A program made the position numbers and the translations under genes. A stretch of DNA of 64,000 bases from the NCBI GenBank assembly GCA_040751755.1, contig JBFMHC010000033.1, forward strand, positions 1-64,000, given 5' to 3'. This document shows positions 54,479 to 61,671 of the stretch, piece after piece (the first letter of the stretch is position 1; each line of letters opens with the position of its first letter). A model generated the notes under the pieces. That model worked only from the letters and a program-made list of their open reading frames with translations, was not told the DNA's origin and did no database searches. The stretch comes from PFJX01 sp040751755 (GTDB taxonomy: Bacteria; Pseudomonadota; Gammaproteobacteria; Burkholderiales; Thiobacillaceae).

Positions 54479-54495
54479 CTGGTACGGGGCTTGCT
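54479..54495 (+). promoter_or_regulatory. Sigma-54 promoter of the sqr unit
   Basis: CTGGTACGGGGCTTGCT carries GG (54481-54482) and GC (54493-54494) with the required 10-base gap. Start of transcription is expected near 54506, 28 bases before the first gene. Confidence 0.8.
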
Positions 54496-54533
54496 GAAGG
54501 CAGGCTCCCTAAACCTGACAGAAGGATGGAGAG

Positions 54534-54737
54534 ATGCCTGAAAAGAAAAACTGGCAACTGCAGCCCGGGGTGAACATTTCCCCCGAGCTGGCGGATGAAG
54601 TGGCGAAGATCGCCTGCGCCTTGAAGAGCCTGTCCGCGTACACCACGTTCGTCATCGAGCGCGAGGACTGTCCCGACGAACTGCAGAAGATCGTCGAGGA
54701 CGGGCTGGACGCCATGGCGAAGATCTTCGTCTGGTGA
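54534..54737 (+). CDS. 67-residue protein preceding sqr
   Basis: 67 residues, ribosome binding site AAGGATGGAGAG. The sequence is acidic and mainly helical: SPELADEVAKIACALKSLSAYTTFVIERED, then CPDELQKIVEDGLDAMAKIFVW. Two cysteines (C28 and C46). No signal peptide or membrane span. I do not recognise a family; some sqr genes are accompanied by DUF1641 proteins, but similarity is not clear. As first gene under the sigma-54 promoter, 14 bases before sqr, it probably serves sulfide oxidation, e.g. as an SQR partner or sulfur acceptor. Confidence 0.78.
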   Translation: MPEKKNWQLQPGVNISPELADEVAKIACALKSLSAYTTFVIEREDCPDELQKIVEDGLDAMAKIFVW

Positions 54738-54751
54738 GGGGAGAGACAACA

Positions 54752-56020
54752 ATGGCACACATCGTCATCCTCGGCGCCGGCATCGGCGGCATGTCCATGG
54801 CCTACGAAATGCGCAACGAGGCGCGTTCGGAAGACAAGATCACGGTCGTCTCCAACCACCCCTATTTCCAGTTCACGCCCTCCAACCCCTGGGTGGCGGT
54901 GAACTGGCGCACACGCGACGACATCACGCTGGAGGTCGGCCCGCTGCTGGAGCGCAAGGGCATCGGCTTCGTCGCCAAGGCCTGCACCCGCGTGCACCCC
55001 GCGGAGAACCGTCTCGAACTGGAAGACGGCAGCTCCCTGGCCTACGACTACCTGATCATCGCCACCGGGCCCAAGCTGGCCTTCGATGAGGTGGAAGGCC
55101 TGGGCCCCAACGGCCATACCCAGTCGGTCTGCCACGTCGACCACGCGGTCGAGTCGGGCAGGGCCTGGGACACCTTCGTCAAGGAGCCGGGGCCGGTGGT
55201 GGTGGGCGCGGCGCAGGGCGCGTCCTGCTACGGTCCGGCCTACGAGTTCGCCTTCATCATGGACACAGACCTGCGCCGCCGCCGCATCCGCAGCAAGGTG
55301 CCCATGACCTTCGTCACCGCCGAACCCTACATCGGTCACCTCGGCCTCGGCGGCGTGGGCGATTCCAAGGGCCTGATGGAGTCGGCCATGCGGCATCGCC
55401 ACATCAAGTGGATCTGCAACGCCAAGGTCACCAAGGTGGAGGCGGGCAAGATGCACGTGACGGAGTACACCGAGGACGGCCAGGTGAAGAAGGAGCATGA
55501 ACTGCCGTTCAAGTACTCCATGATGCTGCCGGCCTTCAAGGGCATCGACGCGGTGTTCGGCATCGAGGGCCTGACCAATCCGCGCGGCTTCATCACCATC
55601 GACGAGCACCAGCGCAACCCCAAGTACCCGAACGTCTACGCCGTGGGCGTGTGCGTGGCGATCCCGCCGGTCGAGGCGACGCCGGTGCCCACCGGCGCGC
55701 CGAAGACCGGCTACATGATCGAGACCATGGTGCGCGCCACCGCCCACAACATCCGCAACGTGCTGGACGGCAAGGCGCCGGACCAGAAGGCGACCTGGAA
55801 CGCGATCTGCCTCGCCGACTTTGGCGACACCGGCGCGGCCTTCGTGGCCCTGCCGCAGATCCCGCCGCGCAACGTCAACTGGTTCCGCGAGGGCAAGTGG
55901 GTGCACCTGGCGAAGATCGCGTTCGAGAAGTACTTCCTGCGCAAGATGAAGAAGGGCACCACCGAGCCCCTGTACGAGAAATACGTGCTGGGGGTGATGG
56001 GCATCAAGAAGCTGAAGTGA
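54752..56020 (+). CDS. sqr: Sulfide:quinone oxidoreductase, type I
   Basis: Oxidises sulfide to sulfane sulfur and reduces quinone at the inner membrane. 422 residues from MAHIVILGAGIGG. FAD-binding GxGxxG at 8-13; the three redox cysteines are C127 (SVCHVDHA), C159 (QGASCYGPAYEF) and C353 (WNAICLADFGD), corresponding to 128, 160 and 356 of the Acidithiobacillus enzyme; an additional Cys is at 301. SEPYIGHLGLGGVGDSKG-type and PTGAPKTGYMIE segments are typical. The C-terminal amphipathic HLAKIAFEKYFLRKMKKG anchors the protein to the membrane. Transcribed with the 67-residue gene. Confidence 0.95.
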   Translation: MAHIVILGAGIGGMSMAYEMRNEARSEDKITVVSNHPYFQFTPSNPWVAVNWRTRDDITLEVGPLLERKGIGFVAKACTRVHPAENRLELEDGSSLAYDYLIIATGPKLAFDEVEGLGPNGHTQSVCHVDHAVESGRAWDTFVKEPGPVVVGAAQGASCYGPAYEFAFIMDTDLRRRRIRSKVPMTFVTAEPYIGHLGLGGVGDSKGLMESAMRHRHIKWICNAKVTKVEAGKMHVTEYTEDGQVKKEHELPFKYSMMLPAFKGIDAVFGIEGLTNPRGFITIDEHQRNPKYPNVYAVGVCVAIPPVEATPVPTGAPKTGYMIETMVRATAHNIRNVLDGKAPDQKATWNAICLADFGDTGAAFVALPQIPPRNVNWFREGKWVHLAKIAFEKYFLRKMKKGTTEPLYEKYVLGVMGIKKLK

Positions 56021-56141
56021 CGGCCCGCCCGCATGGCGGCCGCTCGGGCCGCCATGCGGGGCTTGTCGTGGATGGCCCGGTTGCCGCTGTCAAAAAGCCC
56101 GCCGATAATGGCCGCGACGAAAACGACGGACAGCCCACGCA

Positions 56142-56597
56142 ATGGAATTCCCCCCCGCGCCTGATTTCGAAGCCCCCAGCACCGGCGGCAAGACCTTCAA
56201 ACTCAGCCAGGCCAAGGGGCATGCCCTCGTGCTCTATTTCTACCCCAAGGACAACACGCCTGGCTGCACCACGGAGGGTCGGGACTTCGCCGAGCTGTAT
56301 CCCCTGTTCCAGGCACTCGGCTGCGAGGTGCTCGGGGTCTCGCGCGACAGCCTCAAATCACATGAGGGCTTCAAGGCCAAGCTCGGCATGCCGTTCGAAC
56401 TGCTCTCCGATCCGGACGAGCGGGTGTGCGAGGCCTACGGTGTCATGAAGCTGAAGAACATGTATGGCAAACAGGTGCGCGGCGTGGAGCGCAGCACCTT
56501 CGTCATCGATGCCCAGGGCCGACTGGCTCGGGAGTGGCGCGGCGTGAAGGTGCCCAACCACGCCCAGGAAGTGCTCGAATTCGTGCGTACCTTGTAA
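56142..56597 (+). CDS. bcp: Thioredoxin-dependent peroxiredoxin (Bcp/PrxQ)
   Basis: 151 residues. Peroxidatic C42 in PKDNTPGCTTEGRDF; the resolving cysteine five residues later in E. coli Bcp is replaced by Gly, while another Cys sits at 61. VSRDSLKSHEGFKAKLGMPFELLSDPD and RSTFVIDAQGRLAREWRGVKVPNHAQEVL are conserved. Reduces peroxides using thioredoxin. Alone between sqr and phoH with separate leaders. Confidence 0.94.
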   Translation: MEFPPAPDFEAPSTGGKTFKLSQAKGHALVLYFYPKDNTPGCTTEGRDFAELYPLFQALGCEVLGVSRDSLKSHEGFKAKLGMPFELLSDPDERVCEAYGVMKLKNMYGKQVRGVERSTFVIDAQGRLAREWRGVKVPNHAQEVLEFVRTL

Positions 56598-56629
56598 TTC
56601 CCCACCACCACTAGCGAGGGTGCCCCTAG

Positions 56630-58066
56630 ATGCCTGCCAAGCCCGCAAGCAAGCCGAAGTCCGCGAGTCGCTCCAAGTCGAAACCCCTCACCAAGCTGTT
56701 CGTCCTCGACACCAACGTCCTGCTGCACGACCCCACCTCGCTGTACCGCTTCCAGGAACACGACATCTATCTGCCGATGATGACCCTGGAGGAACTGGAC
56801 CATAACAAGAAGGGCATGTCCGAGGTGGCGCGCAACGCCCGCCAGGTCAGCCGCTTCCTCGACGACATCGTCAGCCCCACGGAACACGACATCCAGTCCG
56901 GCGCGGACCTCGCCTCGCACAGCCACAAGGCGGCGACCGGCCGCCTGTTCCTGCAGACCGAGCCGGTGGAGCGGGACATCCTCGCCATGCTTCCCTACAG
57001 CACGGGCGACAACCAGATCCTCGGCGTGGTCGCGCACCTGCGCCAGGTGCAGCCGGAGCGCGAGGTGGTGCTGGTGTCCAAGGACATCAACATGCGCATC
57101 AAGGCCCGCGCCATGGGCTTCGCCGCCGAGGACTACTTCAACGACAAGGTCCTGGAGGACACCGACCTCCTGTACACCGGCGTCATGGAACTGCCGGCGG
57201 ACTTCTGGGACAAGCACGGCAAGGGCATGGAGTCATGGCAGAAGGACGGGCGCTCCTACTACCGCCTCACGGGCCCGCTGTGCCCGTCCATGCTGGTCAA
57301 CCAGTTCGTCTGGCAGGAGGGGCCCAACCCCTTCCAGGCCATCGTCACCGCCGTCGAGGGCAAGACCGCGACCCTGGCGACGACCAGGGACTATTCGCAC
57401 CACAAGAACGCCGTATGGGGCATCACCGCGCGCAACCGCGAGCAGAACTTCGCCCTCAACGTGCTGATGGACCCGGAGATCGACTTCGTCACCCTGCTCG
57501 GCCAGGCCGGCACCGGCAAGACCCTGCTCACGCTCGCCGCCGGTCTGACGCAGATCCTCGAGCACAAGGTCTACAGCGAGATCATCATGACCCGGGTCAC
57601 CGTGCCGGTGGGCGAGGACATCGGCTTCCTGCCCGGCACCGAGGAGGAGAAGATGACCCCCTGGATGGGCGCGCTGGAGGACAACCTCGACGTGCTCAAC
57701 AGCACCGACGAGGAGGCGGGCGAGTGGGGCCGTGCGGCGACGCAGGACCTGATCCGCTCGCGCATCAAGGTGAAGTCGCTCAACTTCATGCGCGGCCGCA
57801 CCTTCATCAACAAGTTCCTCATCATCGACGAGGCGCAGAACCTCACCTCGAAGCAGATGAAGACCCTGATCACGCGCGCCGGCCCCGGCACCAAGGTGGT
57901 GTGCCTGGGCAACATCGCGCAGATCGACACGCCTTACCTGACCGAGGGCAGCTCCGGCCTCACCTACGTGGTCGACCGCTTCAAGGGCTGGGCGCACAAC
58001 GGCCACATCACCCTCGCGCGCGGCGAGCGTTCGCGTCTCGCGGACCATGCCGCGAGCATCCTTTGA
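56630..58066 (+). CDS. PhoH-family ATPase with N-terminal PIN domain
   Basis: 478 residues. N-terminal PIN RNase domain ~22-155 (FVLDTNVLLHDPTSLYRF; ILAMLPYSTGDNQILGVVAHLR; VVLVSKDINMRIKARAMG), linker, then the PhoH ATPase with GQAGTGKT at 291-298 and FLIIDEAQNLTSKQMKTLITRAGPGTKVVCLGN. This PIN-PhoH (PhoH2-like) architecture is an RNA helicase/RNase in mycobacteria. Substrates here are unknown. Confidence 0.93.
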   Translation: MPAKPASKPKSASRSKSKPLTKLFVLDTNVLLHDPTSLYRFQEHDIYLPMMTLEELDHNKKGMSEVARNARQVSRFLDDIVSPTEHDIQSGADLASHSHKAATGRLFLQTEPVERDILAMLPYSTGDNQILGVVAHLRQVQPEREVVLVSKDINMRIKARAMGFAAEDYFNDKVLEDTDLLYTGVMELPADFWDKHGKGMESWQKDGRSYYRLTGPLCPSMLVNQFVWQEGPNPFQAIVTAVEGKTATLATTRDYSHHKNAVWGITARNREQNFALNVLMDPEIDFVTLLGQAGTGKTLLTLAAGLTQILEHKVYSEIIMTRVTVPVGEDIGFLPGTEEEKMTPWMGALEDNLDVLNSTDEEAGEWGRAATQDLIRSRIKVKSLNFMRGRTFINKFLIIDEAQNLTSKQMKTLITRAGPGTKVVCLGNIAQIDTPYLTEGSSGLTYVVDRFKGWAHNGHITLARGERSRLADHAASIL

Positions 58067-58095
58067 GTACGATTTTCACGACAACGAGAGAGACA

Positions 58096-58980
58096 ATGAA
58101 GACGATGCAGCGTTTTGTTCCGGGCGCACTGGTGCTGGCCCTGGCGGTTTCCATTTCCGGTTGCGACAAGATGGGGGGCGACACCGGCGAGGCGGCCGCC
58201 AAGGTCAACGATCAGGCCATCAGCATCCCGCAGCTGAACCGCGAGCTGGACAAGCTCGGCAAGCTCGATCCGGACCACGCCAAGCAGGCCGCCAACAAGG
58301 TGCTGAACGTCCTGGTCGAGCAGCAGCTGCTGGCGCAGAAGGCCGTCGCCGACAAGCTGGAGCAGGATGCGGACGTGAAGCTGGCCCTCGAGGCCGCGCG
58401 TACCCAGGTCCTCGCGCAGGCGGCGGTGGAAAAATTGACCGCGGGCGTCGCCAAGCCGAGCGAGCAGGAGATCGGCGACTACTTCGCCAAGCATCCGGAG
58501 CTGTTCAGCGAGCGGCGCATCTACCGCCTGCAGGAGATCAGCATCCCGGTGACCGCCGGCAACGCCGAGTCGGTGAAGGCCCAGGTCGCCGCCAGCCACA
58601 GCCTCGACGACCTGGCCAAGTGGCTGCGCGAGCAGAACATCCAGGCGCGCGTCTCGTAAACCACCAAACCCGCCGAGATGCTGCCCGCCGACCTGGTGCC
58701 GCGCCTGGCGCAGATGCGCGACGGCCAGGCGATGACCGTGGACGCCCCCGGCGCCGTCAACCTCATCGTCGTCGCCGGTTCGCAAGGTCAGCCGGTGACC
58801 CTGGAGCAGGCTCGCGCGGGGATCGAGCGCTATCTCGTCAATACCCGCAAGCGCGAGGCCGCCGCCGCCGCCCTCAAGGACCTGCGTGCGAAGGCGAAGA
58901 TCGAATTCCTCGGCGCCTACGCGGATGCCGGCAAGGCGGCCGCACCGGTGCAGGCAGTCCCCGCGCCGGCGACGAAGTGA
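58096..58980 (+). pseudogene. EpsD-like parvulin lipoprotein gene with in-frame stop
   Basis: The first reading part (58096-58659, 187 residues) has a lipoprotein signal ending in SISGC (C23) and the SurA/EpsD-like chaperone region followed by the first half of a parvulin domain (ERRIYRLQEISIPV...). A TAA at 58657-58659 interrupts it, yet the same frame continues at once through ..AEMLPADLVPRLAQMRDGQAMTV..GAVNLIVVAG..QPVTLEQARAGIERYL to 58980, i.e. the second half of the same domain. One base change would restore a 294-residue protein. Either a nonsense mutation, a sequencing/assembly error or a split translation starting at ATG 58678. Confidence 0.8.
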
Positions 58981-58987
58981 GCCCGGC

Positions 58988-59953
58988 ATGACGCATTTCG
59001 ACGCCTTCAATGGCGATGCCGACGGCATCTGCGCCTTGCACCAGCTGCGCCTGGCCGAGCCGCGCGAGGGCGTGCTGGTCACCGGCGTGAAGCGCGACAT
59101 CGGCCTGTTGAAGCGCATCGACGCCCAGGCCGGCGACAGCATCACCGCACTAGACATCGCCGTGGAGAAGAACGCCCAGGCGCTCGCCGAGCTGCTCGCG
59201 CGCGGCGTCACGGTGCAGTGGTTCGACCATCACAACCCGGGCGAGCTGCCCGTGCATCCGGGCTTTCACGCCACCATCGACACCGCCGCCGAGGTCTGCA
59301 CCAGCCTCCTGGTCGACCGCGCCATCGGCGGGCGCTTTCGGCCCTGGGCGGTGGCTGCCGCGTTCGGCGACAACCTGCACGAGGCGGCGCGCCAGGCCGC
59401 GGCGCCGCTCGGCTACACGGACGCCCAGCTCGACACCCTGCGCGAGCTCGGCGAGTGCCTCAACTACAACGGCTACGGCGACGGCCTGGACGATCTGCAT
59501 TACCACCCCGCCGAGTTGTACCGTGCCCTGCACGGCTACACGGACCCCTTCGCCTTCATCCGCGAGGCGCCCGAGTTCCGCACCCTGCGCGACGGCTATG
59601 CCGCCGACATGGCGCGCGCGCGCGCGGTGGCCGCGGCGGAGGCGCGCGCCGGTGGCGCGGTGTTCATCCTGCCGGACGCGGCCTGGGCGCGGCGCGCCAG
59701 CGGCGTCTACGCAAACGAGCTGGCCACCGCCAACCCGGGCCGCGCGCATGCCCTGCTGACGCGTTCTCCCAAGGGGCACTACGTGGTGAGCGTGCGCGCG
59801 CCGCTGCGCAACCGCGCCGGCGCGGACGAGTTGTGCAAGCAGTTCGACACCGGCGGCGGGCGCAAGGCCGCCGCCGGCATCAACGTCCTGCCCGAGGCGC
59901 GCATCGCCGATTTCACCGCCGCCTTCTTCTCCGCCTATCCGCAAGCCTGCTGA
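58988..59953 (+). CDS. DHH-family phosphoesterase
   Basis: 321 residues from ATG 58988. DHH domain motifs: FNGDADGICALHQLR near 7-20, D56 in ALDIA, DHH at 80-82 in WFDHHNPGE; C-terminal DHHA1 domain with FDTGGGRKAAAGINVLP. Members include nanoRNases and pAp phosphatases. Lying 6 bases before an APS-kinase fusion gene, removal of 3'-phosphoadenosine 5'-phosphate is a reasonable guess, but nothing in the sequence proves the substrate. Confidence 0.88.
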   Translation: MTHFDAFNGDADGICALHQLRLAEPREGVLVTGVKRDIGLLKRIDAQAGDSITALDIAVEKNAQALAELLARGVTVQWFDHHNPGELPVHPGFHATIDTAAEVCTSLLVDRAIGGRFRPWAVAAAFGDNLHEAARQAAAPLGYTDAQLDTLRELGECLNYNGYGDGLDDLHYHPAELYRALHGYTDPFAFIREAPEFRTLRDGYAADMARARAVAAAEARAGGAVFILPDAAWARRASGVYANELATANPGRAHALLTRSPKGHYVVSVRAPLRNRAGADELCKQFDTGGGRKAAAGINVLPEARIADFTAAFFSAYPQAC

Positions 59954-59959
59954 CCCACA

Positions 59960-61642
59960 ATGGAAAACCTCATCCCCCCTTACGGCGGCGAATTGCCGAT
60001 CATGCTGTGCGATGCCTATCGCGCCGAGGCCCTCAAGCGCGAGGCGCTGGACTTCCCCTCCATCGACCTGGACTGGCGGCAGCTGTGCGAGCTGGAACTG
60101 CTCCTCACCGGCGCACTGGCGCCGCTCACCGGCTTCATGGGGAGTGCCGACATGGAGGCGGTGCTGAGCCGCCTGCAGCTCGCGGACGGCCGTTTCTGGG
60201 CGCGTCCGGTGATGCTGGCGGTGAGCGAGAAGGCCGCCAAGGGCCTGACGCCCGGCAGCCGCGTCGCCCTGCGCGACGCCGAGGGTTTCATGCCGGCGAT
60301 CCTGCACGTGAGCGAGGTCTGGCCGGTCGAACCCGAGCAGGAAGAGGCCTGGGCACGCGCCTCCGGCTACCCCTACCTGGAGGCCGCGGGCAGTGCCGGC
60401 CAGGTCTACCTCGCCGGCCATGTCGAGGGCGTGGCCCTGCCGCCGCGACATGACTTCCTCACCCTGCGCCTGACCCCCGCCGAGACCCGCGCGCAGTTCG
60501 CCAAGCGCGGCTGGCGCCGTGTCCTCGGCGTGATGCCCTCGCAGCCCATGCACCGCATGCACTACGAGTTCTTCCTGCGTTCCGCGGTGCAGCGCGAGGC
60601 CAACCTGCTGATCCAGGTGGCGGGCGGCGCCGACCCGGTGCACGACGCCGCGCACTTCAGCCGCATCCGTGCCTGCCAGGCCCTGCAGCCGCGCTTCCCG
60701 GCGCCCACCACGCTGCTCACCATCAGCCCGCTCATGACCCTGCCGGAAGGCGATCGCGAGGTCCTGCACAAGGCCTTGATCGCGCGCAACCACGGCTGCA
60801 CCCAGCTGGTGGTCGGGGGTGAGTGGGTCGGTTCCGGCGAACTGCGGCGCGGCGGTGACATGGCCGCGGTGCGCAGCCTCGCGCGCGAGCACCTGGGGCT
60901 GGAGCTGGTGCCCTTCCCGCGCCTGGTCTATGTCGAGGACCGCGACGAGTTCATGTCCGAGGACGAGGTGCCGGAGGGCAGCCGCGTGCTGCGCATGAAC
61001 GGCGCGGAACTGCATCGCCGCATGATGCAGGGCTCGCGCGTGCCGGAGTGGTATTCCTACCCCGAGGTGCTGACGGAGCTGGCCAAGGCCTATCCGCCGC
61101 GCAGCCGCCAGGGCTTCACGGTGTTCTGCACCGGCCTCTCCGGCGCCGGCAAGTCGACCATCGCGCGCGCCCTCACGGTCAAGCTCATGGAGATGGGCGG
61201 GCGGCGCGTGACCCTGCTGGACGGCGACGTGGTGCGGCGCAACCTGTCGAGCGAGCTGGGCTTCTCCAAGGAGCACCGCGACATCAACATCCGCCGCATC
61301 GGCTACGTGGCGAGCGAGATCACCAAGCATGGCGGCATCGCCATCTGCGCCCCCATTGCCCCCTACCGCCAGACGCGGCGCGCGGTGCGCGACATGATCG
61401 AGCCCTGGGGCGGCTTCATCGAGGTGCACGTCTCCACCGCCATCGAGGTGTGCGAGGGGCGCGACCGCAAGGGCCTGTATGCCAAGGCGCGCGCGGGCCT
61501 GATCCCCGAGTTCACCGGCGTCTCCGACCCCTACGAGGTGCCCGAGGCGCCGGAGCTGGTGATCGACACCGCGCAGTACAGCGTCGAGGAGGCGGTGGCC
61601 CGCATCGTCCTCAAGCTGGAGCACGAGGGCTATCTGCGCTAG
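59960..61642 (+). CDS. Divergent ATP-sulfurylase/APS-kinase fusion
   Basis: 560 residues: PUA-like and ATP-sulfurylase-like domains (1-380) and a C-terminal APS kinase (about 385-560). The kinase half is canonical: P-loop GLSGAGKST at ~391, LLDGDVVRRNLSSELGFSKEHRDINIRRIGYVA and APYRQTRRAVR. In the sulfurylase half the usual QxRNPxHxxH motif reads MPSQPMHRMH: the histidines H198 and H201 remain but the Gln, Arg and Asn are replaced. It may have altered or no sulfurylase activity. Co-directional with the DHH gene 6 bases upstream. Confidence 0.88.
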   Translation: MENLIPPYGGELPIMLCDAYRAEALKREALDFPSIDLDWRQLCELELLLTGALAPLTGFMGSADMEAVLSRLQLADGRFWARPVMLAVSEKAAKGLTPGSRVALRDAEGFMPAILHVSEVWPVEPEQEEAWARASGYPYLEAAGSAGQVYLAGHVEGVALPPRHDFLTLRLTPAETRAQFAKRGWRRVLGVMPSQPMHRMHYEFFLRSAVQREANLLIQVAGGADPVHDAAHFSRIRACQALQPRFPAPTTLLTISPLMTLPEGDREVLHKALIARNHGCTQLVVGGEWVGSGELRRGGDMAAVRSLAREHLGLELVPFPRLVYVEDRDEFMSEDEVPEGSRVLRMNGAELHRRMMQGSRVPEWYSYPEVLTELAKAYPPRSRQGFTVFCTGLSGAGKSTIARALTVKLMEMGGRRVTLLDGDVVRRNLSSELGFSKEHRDINIRRIGYVASEITKHGGIAICAPIAPYRQTRRAVRDMIEPWGGFIEVHVSTAIEVCEGRDRKGLYAKARAGLIPEFTGVSDPYEVPEAPELVIDTAQYSVEEAVARIVLKLEHEGYLR

Positions 61643-61671
61643 TTCAGCACTGATCCATTCGTCACCCCGGC

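Noticed and set aside
58657..58659. Recoding of the EpsD-like stop as selenocysteine or pyrrolysine
   Set aside because: The codon is TAA, not TGA or TAG, and no downstream stem-loop of that kind was seen.
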